Positions 1-13,097 of a DNA stretch of 64,000 nucleotides are shown piece after piece; the stretch's first letter is position 1; each line of letters opens with the position of its first letter. Made by a program: the position numbers and the translations under genes. Below the pieces are notes generated by a model. It did not search any database. It worked only from the letters and a program-made list of their open reading frames with translations, and was not told where the DNA came from. The DNA lies in the NCBI GenBank assembly GCA_013368315.1, contig JAACJM010000028.1, positions 248,001 through 312,000 on the forward strand. The letters are read 5' to 3'. The stretch comes from Tetrapyrgos nigripes. Taxonomy: Eukaryota; Basidiomycota; Agaricomycetes; Agaricales; Campanellaceae.

Positions 1-62
1 TCATGAATCATACAAAGTGCATAGGATAGAGGAACGACATAAGAATCATGAAGACTATGCGC

Positions 63-688
63 TTAGAACTGTAAAAGAAGAGAAATCAATACACGGACGT
101 GAAGAAATCAACAGGAAACTCACTCTAAGTGGTGTGAAGAACCACTTGTTTTTCCCCTGGACGTACTTCTCCTCCAACTGCTTCTTAATGTTCTTTTTGG
201 CGTCCTCCCTTTGTGAGGGCTCCTTGAAGGTGTCGTTGGCGACGGAACCCTTCAAACCATCAAGCTCGAATGTATACCGGGTAGGGAAAAGGTGAGAGTA
301 GTTAACGACCTAAATCACACAAAGTGAGATGGCGCTGAAGTGACAAAAGTAAGATGAACTCACCTTGATAAAAGGCTTCACTTTGCTCCTCGTTGCCAAC
401 TTCTTTTGACCCATACGCCTTGTCACCTTCCGGGGGTAGCGCTCAATGCCAGCAACGATAGCGTGGGGGTAAGGACGTTCTTTTGAGCCCTCATCGACTT
501 GTTTGATAACAACGACCTTCTTGCCTGCTTGACGGCCTTGGAGCACGATAGCTACCTGGGGAAGGTTAGGCCTTTCTTGAGTTGCTTTTTTTCGAATGAA
601 TTTACCTTGCCCGGCTTGTATACTATAATAGAACCTCCCTCAGTACCTTCATCAATACGAAAGACGACGAGTACGCACCTTTGACCAT
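63..688 (-). CDS. RPL27: 60S ribosomal protein L27 (eL27)
   Basis: Component of the large cytosolic ribosomal subunit. Five exons splice cleanly: 688-679, 622-606, 555-364, 309-124 and 68-63. Together they give 411 nt, or 136 residues, the usual eukaryotic eL27 length. The protein begins [20 protein letters not shown] (a KOW-like start) and continues with [34 protein letters not shown] and the family ending [11 protein letters not shown]. Two exons are tiny: exon 2 is 17 nt, and the last exon encodes only Phe plus the stop codon. Such intron-rich ribosomal protein genes are common in basidiomycetes. The gene is divergent from the cohesin gene starting at 940. Identification is very secure; the only inference is the splicing, which restores both length and reading frame. 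Confidence 0.96.
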
Positions 689-939
689 CTTGAGGAGTTC
701 GGGCTTTTCTTACAGTTTCGGCTGGCGACTAATTGTTTCCACAAGACAGGACTGGAGCGGTGGCTTGGCTATACAGCAGTCGGGAATATCCGGATGTCGG
801 ACTTGAAAAGTCCAGTACGAGCCTGGCTTATCTAAAATCTTATCTTTCACGTGCTAGTCATTTGTCACGAGGCGTGTCGTGTAAACAAGGGCAAATCCGC
901 GAAGGTGCGACGCGTTTTTGGTTCAGACTTTTGTCAACA
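689..939. promoter_or_regulatory. Divergent promoter between RPL27 and SCC3
   Basis: These 251 bp separate the two opposed start codons, so the promoters must share this space. The region contains a perfect CACGTG E-box at 848-853. No clear TATA box was seen for either gene. An open frame continuous with the cohesin gene extends upstream to 733, but the ATG at 940 fits best because the protein then starts MSSPPPTAAPRRSQR. Confidence 0.5.
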
Positions 940-3900
940 ATGAGCTCTCCGCCACCCACAGCGGCCCCACGTCGCTCTCAACGCGACAAGCGACCTGCAA
1001 AGCCAGTAACTACAGGTATATTTCCCCGACTTGGCATTCTCCATCCGCTGACATCTCTCCTAGTCACTGACGTTCCCACCACCAGCCGAAAACGCAAACA
1101 TGTAGACGGAACTGAGGATGACGCGCCCGGGATCACCGGAGACGAGGCCCAAGATGCTGATTCTGAAGAGGGCGATGAAGAAGATGCCGGAGATGACCCC
1201 GAGGATGAAGACGACGAGGACGACGCGGACGAAAGACCGAAGAAGGCGAAGAAAGCCAAGGGCCGTCCCACCAAGAAACCACGCAAGAATGACCTGGAGA
1301 AAGACAAGGATCCTTCTGCAGCTACAACGACGCGTAAACCCAGGAAACCGCGCGCACCTAAGGATCCCAATGCACCTGCTCCCGCTGCGAAACGCGCCCC
1401 TAAAGCTCGCAATGCGGTCGAAGCGCGTTTCGACCCCGAAGCGGTCGCTAAAACCACGGATATCTCGATGGATAATCCCTTATTCAATGCTTTGCTCAAT
1501 CCGAATGCAGCCCTGCAGTCAACTACTGAAGATTTTCTGGAGAGTCTGAATCAGACTGCACATCAGGCCCTTGCGGAGCTTCTTACGATGATTTTGAGAT
1601 GTTGTGGATGCAATGAGACTATCGATGGAGACGAAGCGATAGATTTCGATGGTGCTTCCTCTAAATTGGATGACATTGTCGAGCAGTTGAAGCAGGTATG
1701 TCGGTTTTTACTCTTGGGGCGCTTATGCTGACACTTTTAGTAGACTACTTCTCCTGCCGGAACATACCCTCTCACTTTGAAAGCAATGCCATTCCACAAT
1801 CCTAAAATCAAATACACTTTTAGGTCTCACCTGTCGGAATTCTTCAACCGACTGATCACGTCGTCAGCCCTCCTGGGCTCACTATATTCTTCTCAACTCA
1901 TGGAGACCATAACGGTAGGAATTTTTACTTATTTCCTCGTCATGTCGAACGCTCAACTCCCCTTAGACATGGTTGGTACCTATGTCGTCCTCGCAAATTA
2001 GATCTATTCGGCACACCGCCACTGTTATTGCTCTTGAAATTGAACGTGCCCTGGCCGAAGTTGGTAAGGACGTAGAGAAGGAGGCAGAGGTCACTGGGTG
2101 AGTTGCTAAAACATAAGTCAAGTTACACCTCCTAATCTCTCCACAGACGAATGCGGGAAGGAGAGAAGAAGCGAGCACGTACCAAAGCGGCTGATAACGG
2201 AGCCGCAGGCACCAGAGGTAAAGATAAAGAACTCGGGGCCAAGATGCGTGAAATCAAGGATAGGCAGAAAAGACTGGAAGAGTTCATTGCCGAATTTATT
2301 GATGGGTACGCTGTATTTTTCTTCCAGGGATGGTCCGTGCCTGACTATTCTTGTTCAGTGTCTTCATCCATCGCTACCGTGACCTAGACCCCGTCATCCG
2401 GACTGAATGCATCACTTATCTCTCCACGTATTTCGAGATCCTACCATCTCATTTCTGCTCCAGCTCTCAATACCTTCGTTACGTCGGATGGGTCTTGTCC
2501 GATTCTTCAGCAGCTGTGCGTCTAGCAGCTATCAAGGCTCTGCAAATCGTATACGAAAATGCCGGTGCAGAGGGTAATACCACTGGTAAACGAAAGAAGA
2601 AAGGCGGAGTGGTGCTCCCTGCCCTTACGCACTTTACGACGAGGTTCTTATCGAGGCTTTTGGAGATTGCGAGGTTCGATGTCGATGTTGGGGTTAGGGT
2701 GGCCGTTATGAGTGTCCTTGGATGTGTTGACGAGCTTGGTGTGTTTTCTCACATCGTTATACGTTACAGTGACTGATTGAATTCCATATTTAGGTTTGCT
2801 TTCCGAAGAGGACCGTAATCGTCTTGGAACAATGATTTACGCCGAAGAACCACGTATTCGAAAAGGCGTGGCTCGTTTTGTCAGTGGTGTCTGGGAAGAA
2901 TGGATTGAAGCCAAGATGGGCGAAATTGAGATCGAGACCTCTTCTGTGGTTCCTAGTGGCAGAGGCGGCAAAGGTGGAAGAGGTAGAGGACGTGGACGTG
3001 GACGTGGCGGTGCTTCGACTAGCAAAGGGAGAAATCAACCTGCTCATGAGGTTGACTCGGACAAAGTTGGCATTAAGGGTCTGGTTTACCTTCTCGTAAG
3101 GTGGGGCAGAGCTTTGGATCGCGATAAGAAGACTGGCGGGGAGCAGGACGAGGACGAGGACGAGGACGAGGAAGAACAAGAGGAACATCAAGACGACGAT
3201 GCTGGAACGCGCAATGGTACCAACGCAGACACTGAAATGACGACTGAGAGTGGTGTCGGTGGTATCACCGCTGCTCTCGTCGCCTCTCCCGGCAAGAAAT
3301 CAACCGATGAAGCCTCTCGTGGAAGAACAGCTCTTGCTGTAGAAGCCATTTGGGACGAAGTGGACATTGTGAGGAATTGGGAGGCTATTTTGGATATGTT
3401 GGTCCTTGATCATAGTGCGTTGAAGGAGAATAACGCAAATTTGTCGCCGAGGAAAAGAGGCGCGAAAGGCAAGAAGGGTGCGAAATCGAATGGCAGGGCG
3501 AAGAAAGGGAAGGACAAGTCTCATGACGAGGGAGTACAAGAGGAGGACAGCGAGAATGAGGACGAGGAGGACAAGGAGGAAGATCATGAAACCCAGGTTG
3601 ACGAAGCCTGGAGGCTGAACGAGGTTGAGGAAGGCATATTACTTGAAGTCTTGGTAGCGTCCTTGAGCATAACCAAGAAGGAGGTAAGCACATCGTTTAT
3701 ACTCCTTTATAAACTTGCTGACAGTGAATATCTCCCAGGATGAAACCAGCATCGAGGCAATAACTCGGCAGCTCATGAAGTCACTTCCTCGCTTGTTCAT
3801 CAAGTACCAGACCGACGAGAACAGGATTGCGAACGTCCTTCTATTGCCGACAGTGATGAAGCTGGAAGCTTATTTGGAAATGAGAGAACAAGCCGTATGT

Positions 3901-6452
3901 TTACTCTCTTGTACATTTCTCGAGTTTTTCCTCATTAAATTGGGCACAGGCTTATACCAGTCTCTGGTCGGACATCGCCAAACAATTCCACGCCCATTCT
4001 TCGCCTTACGTCCTCACCGTCGCGGTCCAGACCATCACTTCCCACCTACTCATCAACACGTCCTTGTCAAACATTAACAGTCAGCAGATCCTCGAGCTCG
4101 AAGACGAACTTGCTACTTCTTTGCGGGATACCGTTGCAGGACGAGGAAATACTTCCACGACTGAAAATGTGGAGGATCGAGATATCGAAATATCTCATTT
4201 GTCGGAGGACGAAACGCTTACTTTGACGTCTATCGTCCTGCGATTGAGGATATTGGCTGGTAGTAGGGACCTGAGTTCTTGGATGGAGGAGAGTGAAAGC
4301 GGGACTCAGAGCAGCGCCTGGGACATCATTTGTGCTATTGCGGAGAGAGGCCGTTTGAGTCTGCCAGGGGAAGGAGAGGTCAGTTCTCGGATTCTTAAAA
4401 AAGGAATATGACTGACGAAAATTTTTAGATGGTCGGAGAAGCCTTGCAGCTATTAACGCTCCACATCATGTGGAAAAGCCGTCATCTTACCGCTGAAGCC
4501 ACGCCAACTCCCGAAGAGATCAAACAAAGAGAGAGTCTCATCAGTCAACGGGATGCCCTTCTGGAGAAACTCATCGACTATGCTGTCGGGACGCCAGTCC
4601 ATGGCAATGGCGTCGTTGAAAGTGTCAAACGAGTGGTGAGCGATTACCATCCTACTCCACTTTTGCCAATCACCCTTCTGATACATCTATACAGGCTTTC
4701 AAAAAGCTTCTTGACCTGCACATCCTCTTCTCTTCTTTGCAAATTGTTGCAGCCGACGGCTCACTTTTACCTCTTGCTTCTGAAGCCTTGGCTTTAAATA
4801 TGGATGACGAGGTACAATGGAGGTGTGCTGGCTACGTGCAAGCCGAAGTGGAGCGCTATGCTGTTGCCATTGATGCCGAAGAGTTCGATGATGCTCAGAC
4901 TGATCAGGAGAATACGGACACAGAAGGAGAGCAGACGGAAGAGGACAACGAGGAAGGCGATGGTGATAAGCCTAAGAAGTCGAAGAAGCGTGGCAAAAAG
5001 GCTGAGGCTGGGACACAAGGTTTGTGTACAACAATTTTCATCATGCATTCCTTGCTCAAACTCAGTCTGCAGCCATTGCCTCTCGGACCCAACTTGAGCA
5101 AGGATATGTGTTGCTCGACGTCATATCAACTTTATTGCGAGCAATACGTGCTGGTGCTATCCACGTCCGTCATGGTGCCACGTTGTTGGCTCACTATGGT
5201 AGATTGGGACCATCATTTGACTCTTGCTCGAAGATGATGGTGGATATGCTCAAGGAAGAAGGTATGGTGAACGATAATGCCGAACTGGTCGTGCTTGTCA
5301 TAACGCAAGCAATGAAAGAGGTGCGTTTCACATCTTGATTGTACCGGACATACAAACTAAGTTTTGACAGTCCTTCGCCATTGTACAAAGTTCTGTTCGT
5401 CCAGAGGAGTCAAGCACTGTCTCACTGGCCAAACTTCTTTCAGGTTGCTACGTCATCCGTGGTAGTCAACTTGTCATTCTTCATCGTCTTGATACCCAGC
5501 ATATCGTTCAGGTCCACACCAACCTGTTAACCTGGATTGCCAAACAGATTGGTTCACACCACAGCTCGAATAAGAAGAAAGAGATGAAGACCGATATCAC
5601 TTTCTTCCGAGCATTAATTCCTCTTTTTGCCTCTCTTCAAAGCCGTGATGGTCTGAAAATGTACGCCATTCCCACTCACCGTATTTTTGTCGATCCCTGA
5701 TTATTCTTTCACAGAAAAGCACATCTGGATCAAGTACTTGCTCAAGCTAACGTTGAACCTGGTAACACTAAGCTGTGGGAACCACTGCGGGCATACGAGA
5801 AGCGTCTAGGAACAGTGATGGGCAAAGATAAACGTGTGTCAAGCAGTCTTGGTTTCCTTCGTTCTTCGTCCTGTGTCACTGATATACTTTGACAGCGCCT
5901 GGTACTAAAGGTCGTCCGGGGAGGAAAAAGAAGAATGCCGGTGCTAGCGCACCCTCTACCGATGCCGAAGAAAGCGAGGGCGAGGTTGAAAAATTGGTTG
6001 ATGACGGTGCCCTGTCAGACGCTACATCTTCAGCTCCAGCACCTCGTCCACAACGACCGAAACGAGCAGCTGCGTCTCGCAAGAAGCCCACTGTCGAGGA
6101 CGAAGATGAAGACGAGCCCGATCACGACGATCCTTCCACACCCAAGGCACCGAGACCTAGACCGAGGCCTCGAGCCACCTACAAAACCAAGACTAAATCG
6201 CCTGAGAAGCAACCAACCCGGGTGTCAGAAAATGCGTCACCGCAGAATACTCAAAATACGCTCCCGCATGGCTCTCCTGGATTGGAGAATGGTTTCGTCA
6301 CGCCAAAGAAGTCGTTGAAACGGCCACGAGAAGACGATGACGAACGAGAGTCTGAAGTTGTTGAGGATGCTCCTCCAGTTGAGCCTCCCCAGGACCTGCA
6401 AATGACGCCTGCAGCAGATATGCAGATACGCAGGAAACGAATTCGGCATTGA
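940..6452 (+). CDS. SCC3: Cohesin subunit Scc3/Psc3 (stromalin, STAG family)
   Basis: Non-SMC cohesin subunit that holds sister chromatids together in the nucleus by binding the Scc1 kleisin and DNA. About a dozen exons. The N-terminus is disordered and acidic/basic (many D/E then K/R/P), with an intron near 1015-1063. The STAG region follows around 1790-2370 (FFNRLITSSALLGSLYSSQL, then SSQIRSIRHTATVIALEIER). The diagnostic stromalin conservative domain begins near 2365 (FIHRYRDLDPVIRTECI, TYLSTYFEILPSHF, RYVGWVLSDSSAAVRLAAIK). HEAT-like helical sequence with acidic low-complexity inserts (around 3140-3200 and 3530-3600) follows. The tail near 5900-6450 is a charged, phosphorylatable K/R/P/E-rich stretch. 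The length suits the family (over 1,100 residues). It is tail to tail with the septation-like gene at 7109. Confidence 0.93.
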
Positions 6453-7108
6453 GGGTAGTTGGTAGTACTTAACTTATTCATTCATACCCATGCTACATTT
6501 ATTTCTAAACTTCCTATATCCTTCACGTCATCTTCCTATATCCCTTCACGTCATCTTCATGCTGTCTCTTTGCTGTCGGTCAATTTTTATTGCAAATTTT
6601 GTACGTACCATCAACATTCCAATGTATTCTCGCTACGGGTCTGTAGGTTGTAATGACATTCTTTCCCGGAATACTTCGTTGTAACTTGGTAGTTGTTGGC
6701 AAAACCTGGAGGGCGCGCTCACCAAGGTACTTAAGGTCCGACTGAACATAGCCACCCTTTGGTTTCGATCCTTACTCTATCTCGATGACATCAGCCAGAA
6801 GGATGCAAGGAATAAGAATACTCGCGCAGTTACATAAATGCATAACGTCTACACAGTATGTTCATTAGTTGGGTCGCGCTACGAGTATGTAGGATGTAAG
6901 AACGCTACTAGCGCTAGGTATGTAAGGGTTCATGGAGAGCCAGCTGCCCGGTAATAAAAACACTATGAAAACAAAGAGTGACCAAGACCCAGCAAAAACC
7001 TAGGACAGGAGTAAACAACGAGCGTGAAAGTAGATGTAATAACAACAGAAGTAAAGTGAGATAGTGGATATATATGATACTTTACATAGCTGTAAAAATT
7101 TGAATAAA
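6453..7108. other. Convergent intergenic region, presumably 3' UTRs
   Basis: AT-rich and pyrimidine-rich sequence between the ends of two convergent genes. The open frames here are short, without domain-like composition or supporting splice patterns. No RNA gene or repeat was recognised. Confidence 0.5.
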
Positions 7109-10100
7109 TTAGGGTTCGTCTGCCAGTATTCCAAGAGTTGCTAGCATAGCATGACGCTGAAAACATATCTTGTCAGTTTCGGAGGAATACAACAGGAGGA
7201 GAGAAATACTCACGTCCGCTGCCATGGCCTGATAGGCCTCTGTCAATTGGGAACTGTCGGGCATCGAAGATGGACGGCTGCTGCTAAAGTAGGGACGTGC
7301 GGGTGATCTGGCTTTTGTCTTAGCGTCTCCTTTTCCGCCAAAAGATATCGACCTTCGAGGTCTCCTGTCAATCAATGTTATACCGAGCATGTCACAGAGC
7401 TCTTCGTGCGCTCTGATCATGGCTCTGGTAGCAGAATTCGGTGATTGGGCCTCAGTGGATATTCCCTACATTCACAATCAGTAATTAAACTTCACCAGAG
7501 CCATATGAATACTTACCGTTGTTGACGTCTTGGGTATATCCGTCAGGATGTCCGCAGGCCTCCTCGGAATTGGCGGTACAGGGGGGATGTCATCAGACGA
7601 ATAAGGGGATTTTGAGCCCGAAACAGATGCCACGCTCAACCTATTACTGCTCATGGAAGCTCTCGATGACGATCTCAATCCTGCCTTGGAACCCTGACAC
7701 TAGATTTCCTCATGGCCATCACTCTGCTTGAACGATTCGACTGCGGCTGCGATCCCGCCTGCGAACTGGGCGTATCAATTGCCAAACGATCATAATCTCC
7801 TGCAACGGCTTCAGCTTGTCTCCAGGCATCATCCCTCTCTCCTTCCAAAGCATCGAGCTGTCGTCGCAGCTCATCGTTCTGGGTCATTTGTTTCAGGAAG
7901 CTCGCATTTAGCTTCCTGATAGCCATTGCCAACGCACTAGCATTATGGACGTCCCTCAGAGACGTCAACTGTGCGATCTCCTCATCGGTGGTGTGCAGAT
8001 CTTCCGCCAATTTGTCGAGGACCAGTGAAATTTCTTTCAGCTCCTCGACTAGACGCACGTTGACGCTGGGATCACTTCCGCTTACACTGGAAGTCAGGGT
8101 ATCCAACAAATCAATCCTCCTCTTCGCCGCTATCTTATACTGCGTCTTCATGTCTGTCCTTTGCATTTCCAGCCTTCTCATCTCCTCGGGTATTTCCGTT
8201 TGTGCCGTCTGTAATCTTAACAGCCGTATACCCGACGCCTCTGCGCTCAATTTGATAGCCCCAGAAACGATTTCTTGGAGTTCTGCAGATGTAAATGTCC
8301 ACTTGGCGGCTTCCATTGTGTAACCTCTCCATTTCAAAGCAGGAGTCTGGAATCGAGGCGAGCCGAGAGGCAGTGGTATAGAGGCAGCACGTAAGCGAGA
8401 GTTCCTTCCTGCATTGGCCCCACTAGTGCTAGCACCGGATACAGATGCGTTTCTTGAACGGCTGGGAGGAGCATTTTGCGTAGTAGGACGACGTGGACCA
8501 CCGGGGCGATTTCGATTTTTGCGAGAATAGGTACTAGAAGTTGAACTTCTAAGCGCAGCTCTCCGTTCTGCCTCGCTGAGATCTGCATTACCGTTCTCGC
8601 TACCGCTACGACGGTGTGATACAGTGATGCTTTGACTATAGGTAAGTGTGACAGCCTTTGGACTAGGATTGGTGCTGGTGATTGTGCTGGTGACCGGATA
8701 TTCTGAGCTGAAAGCCGACGCTGAGCCAGATCCAGATCCACTTGTACTTGGTCCAGGCGTCAGATTGTCTGAGACTGTCACAGAGTATCTCGCCTGATCG
8801 AAAAGTGAATCGTATGCTGGAGGAGAACCCAGTGAAGGGATAGACGGAAACCTGCCCCTTGACTTTGCGGAATCTGGGTCAAACGATTCCGAAGCCAGTG
8901 AGTCTGTTCTCTCAGGAATCGGGAAAGGTGCTTGGGAGACAGTGGCCTGCTGAGCCCGAAGAGGAGGCGGAGGTGGTACTACTGGTGCAGCAGCAGTAGT
9001 GTTCATGACTGTCGCGGGAAGAGCTGGAGGTGGAGGCACTACGAGAGCTGGAGGAGGCACAGCTGTTACCGGCGATGTACCATTGAACTGTGGTGGAGGG
9101 ACATTGACAGTCAACCGGGGAGGATTTGATGCCTTGGGAGTAGCAAGCTCTTGCGCAGAGGGAGAATGTCGTATTGTAGAGCTTGTGTCGTTGGTGCTGT
9201 TGTTTGAGCTGTTGGACGGTTGTGATGATTGCACACTGGTGATTGAAATGACCTCAGATTGACTAGACTGTGACTCAGCAATATGCTGGTCAGGCGCAAT
9301 ATCACCGATGTGAGGAGGAAGTGGTGAAGATGGAGGCAAATCCGGTAAAGCCTTGGATTCCCGTAAATCCTGTGAATCAACTGACGTGCTTGATTGATTG
9401 GTCACAACTTGTCCATGGCCAGCAGACGCAGTGGCAGTCTGCAACGTGGAAGAGGAATGTGAGGGTTTAAGGCCTGACCCGATCGCGTCATTTGATCTTA
9501 GCATTGCTTGTATCCTCAGCGGATGTGAAATTTCGGAGTCCTCTTCGTCTGCATTATTGCTTTCAAGAGTATCAAGTGAAGCTCGACTGTAGTCATATCG
9601 TTTCCCGAGTCCTTTTCCTTCGCTGAACGTCCTAGAAGCAGCTTCTTCGATGTCAGATCTGTACTGAGGACCAGCCTGAGGAAGGGGCGGGACCGGAGGT
9701 ACTGGCTCCTCGGAGTCTTTTCTCCAATGTGATTGCGCTGAATACGTCGTTGGACTACCTTGGCTGTACAACGATGCACTCGTTTCACTGGGATGTGCAG
9801 AGCTCGGAGAAACTGCATCCGAATTGGAAGATGTCGCTCCAGAGGGGTATTTGGGCTCAATCCAATTGTTGGGTTCAATCCAAGAAGGTTGTGAACGCGA
9901 CTTTCCTGCAACATCCACTCCTTCATCGTCATCCTCCTGTATCAGCTCGGGTGCAGCATAAGGATGTGGAGGGTAATTCTGCCCATTTGAGGGTGCGACA
10001 GTTTTTGCTCGAACAGGCTGGCTCATGCTCCCTTGCCTCTCATGTCTGCTCCGATTCACCGAAGACGCAGCTCTCGTCAGCAGCATCTGCTGGTCCAAAC

Positions 10101-13097
10101 TTGGCATGAACTCGTCAGAGTCCAGACTCATACTGTTCCTTCCATCAGGATCAGGGAGACTAGCTGTAGCCGGAGGGGAATAAGGTAAAGGGGTTTGGGG
10201 AAAATCGACAGGTGGTGTTCGTTTTGGAGTACTTGACATCCTTGAGCTTCCACCTGTTGTAGGAGAGCCATCTTTCGACCGAGCACCCATGGAGTTTGAG
10301 GTGGAGGCGGTAATCCCAACAATACCGGATCCATCGAATGTCGTGGACGCTTACCGGGTCCAGTTCCAGGGATGGCGGCAGACCACATTGGGCTGAACAT
10401 GTTTGGAGTTTCAGGGAACGTTTGTTGTCCTCTGCTCTCGGGAAGGCCATATGGGTTGGGTGGGTAGGTTGAGTACTCGCCTTCATCCGTACTCCCAGAT
10501 CCAGCTGTGCGTGGTTGAGAACCATCGGCTTTCTGAGACGAATCGCTAGGTGATGACTCCGCAACGAGGATGTTGTATTGTTTGGGATCTCTGGAGTCTC
10601 TCACGACACGGATGGGAGCTGGAGCAGATCCTGAACGTTGGCGATTGAAGACGGTACTTATAGGTGGAGGTGGCAATGGAAATTCTGAGATGCGTACGCT
10701 TGCTGACGAAGTAGCGGAAGTAGGCTAATGAATTTCAGGTTAGAGGATTGTTGCGTAGATTGAGCTAATACGCACTTGGTCTTCACCAATAAACCTCAAT
10801 TTGGATGTTCCCGCCATTCTACTGTCCCTCTTACCAACCACTTGACCTGTAAATATTGAGTCAACATGAAGGACTGATGGCAAAAATAATGAGAAACTTA
10901 CTCCTTCTGCCACTCGGGCTCCTTCCCCCCGAGAAAGGTCCTCCAGACGAAGGTGTGGATAGTGCTGATGCAGGTGTCGTCAACCCAGACCCCAATGTGG
11001 ACTCTTCAAAAATCGGTGAAAACACTGGCCTATACTGGCTTGCGGGTGGTATAGCTGCTACAGATACGCCGACAGCCCCAACAGTATTGACAGTGACACC
11101 TTGTCCAGGTGTCCCTGAGCCAGACGCAATTGTAGAAGAAGAGGACGAGCCAAAGGCCCCAACTTCGCTCTGTTCCTGCTCTCGTTCTGATTGTGTTTCT
11201 GAATACGGATCGAATCCATCTCCTGTTGTCAGATCGGGACTTCTGGAGTAATAGTCTAGATAACCGCCAAAATCACTTGAACGACCGGTAGAGGGACCTC
11301 CTCCAGATGTCGAGGCAGCATAAGAGGATCTGTTGGGGCTGGATCTTCCGGATGAGGGTGGTATAGGCGGTACAGGTGGTAAAGGTGGTAGCGGAGGCGC
11401 AGAAGACAATCGCTGAGTTCCGTTCTGGAAAGCCAGAGAGGAATTCTGAATGGAACTAGAAGGATTGGGAACAAGAGCCCGTGGTGGGGTATGTGATGTT
11501 CCAGCATCATTGACAGTAACTGACGATATGTTCGGAGAAGCTGACGAAGATTCAGAAATGGTTGAAATCCTGTGACCGGTGGATGGGCCAGCAGTTGCTG
11601 TAGCACTTTTCGATCTACTGATTCCTTCTTCCGAAGGCCTTTGATGCTCATCCCCTATACTTCCAGTGCTCAACCTTTTCCTAGATCCCGAAGCCTCTCC
11701 TGCACCGCCTCTTCTCGGGTTCTGGGGTGGTGAATACACGGCATCCGCGTTGGCTGGCATAGGCTCGTGGTCCATCGGTGATGCAGAATTACTCGTCATA
11801 CTCCTTCTGTTCTCCCCTGGATAGAATATCCCATAGCTTAAATGTCCCTGAGTACTCGCACTCGCTGGTGAGCTGTAATTCCAGTACTCTCGTTCACCCC
11901 GAGGAAGTGTTGCAGAATCGCTTCTGGTCAAAGCAGAGCCTCCGGAGCGATACCGAGAGGCATGTTCATCAGAGGAGAGGACAAAAGTATTGCCAATCAA
12001 GGCCCTGGCAAGTGTTGTACCAGACACAGCAGAGGTGCTGGCGGAATTGCCGGCAGAATCGTAGGAATATGGTTCATAAGAGTCGTAGGAGGACTGGTGT
12101 TGATTAGATTGGGGTGGTTGTGACTGGAGATAGGATGAAAGAGGATAATCAGGTTTTATGTCGCTGTTGGACTGGACAGATGAGCGGACAATCTGGATCT
12201 TTGGAGAAGTCCGAGGAATCTTAATAGGTGAAGGTGGAACCTTTTTGGGATGTTGGAATCCTTGGAGATGACTTTGAGGCGCATTGAGAAATGCCGAAGC
12301 CTGTTAAGATATATGTGAGCAAAACGCATACAGTCAAGGAGGACAACTGCGAGACATACATCCATTCCCTTTAGCTTTGCAACTATCACCTCCGTCGAAT
12401 CCTCATCATTGAGAGGTCCGCCTACGTCTTCGTCATCCTCATACAGGCTGGCATCCTCATTAACTGTCTGAACATCCACAACGACACCCGTAGTATCTCG
12501 ACTGAGACGAGAGCTCGTATCCGATCTAAGCCCATTGAAATGGCCACTTCTACCGTCGGCACTGACGCCGGTGACGCCGGTGATCCCGCTCATATTACTT
12601 GTGCTCGCAGCGTCAGGATTCCTGCCAGACGCACCATAGACACCCGTATCCAGTAGATGAGATGGAATCCAGCCCACCAATGGATCCTGGGAGAAGTCGA
12701 TAGAGAGCTTCATTCTTGGGGGTGTAACTCTCCTTGGGCTTGGAGGTGGACTGGGACTTGGAGAAGGAGAAGGAGACCTAGAATCTGCCCCATTTGAAAG
12801 TGGACTACGACTTCGAGTGGGTGTTAAACTCGTTCTTGTAGAGTCGAAGGAGACCTTGGGTGTCGACGCCGAGCTCGCCGTCGTCGCTGAAGCCTTCGCC
12901 GTGGAATCGAATGAGATAGTCGCCCTCGTGTCTTCGGGAGCGTCATAGCTTTGATCACCAATGTAGACTACATCCGGGGACGCGTACGGATGTAAATCCG
13001 GCTGCGGCGACCTTTGAGTGTTTTTCGTTTTGCGACCTGTTCGAACACGGTCAATGAAGGACGCAAGGGCAGGCATGGGGTTGTGGTGGTTGTCCAC
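7109..13097 (-). CDS. Large Ser/Pro-rich protein with Uds1-like coiled-coil block (apparent frameshift)
   Basis: Encodes roughly 1,900 residues. It starts at MDNHHNPMPALASFIDRVR (13097) and ends LGILADEP (7109). Most of it is disordered: Ser/Pro runs (SPSPSPSPSPPPSPRR) and poly-Pro stretches such as VPPPPALP suited to SH3/WW binding. The only ordered part is a helical block near 7890-8320 (WTFTSAELQEIVSGAIKLSA, IPEEMRRLEMQRTDMK, then LEGERDDAWRQAEAVA). This resembles the fungal 'up-regulated during septation' (Uds1) family, whose S. pombe member acts at the division septum; this is recall from family knowledge, not a search. Introns are readable near 12302-12358, 10860-10900, 10723-10770 and 10266-10348 (donor GTAAGC). 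One frame change near 7690 has no acceptable intron and looks like a one-base deletion, discussed in the findings. The promoter side faces a long gene-free stretch. Confidence 0.62.

Noticed and set aside
978..1499. 173-codon minus-strand frame
   Set aside because: Antisense shadow of the acidic/basic N-terminus of SCC3 (Ser/Ala/Phe-rich artefact).
10128..10290. Start codon at 10290 that would split the long minus-strand gene into two genes
   Set aside because: A GTAAGC donor near 10348 and a CAACAG acceptor near 10266 join the two frames in phase, so the ATG lies inside an intron.
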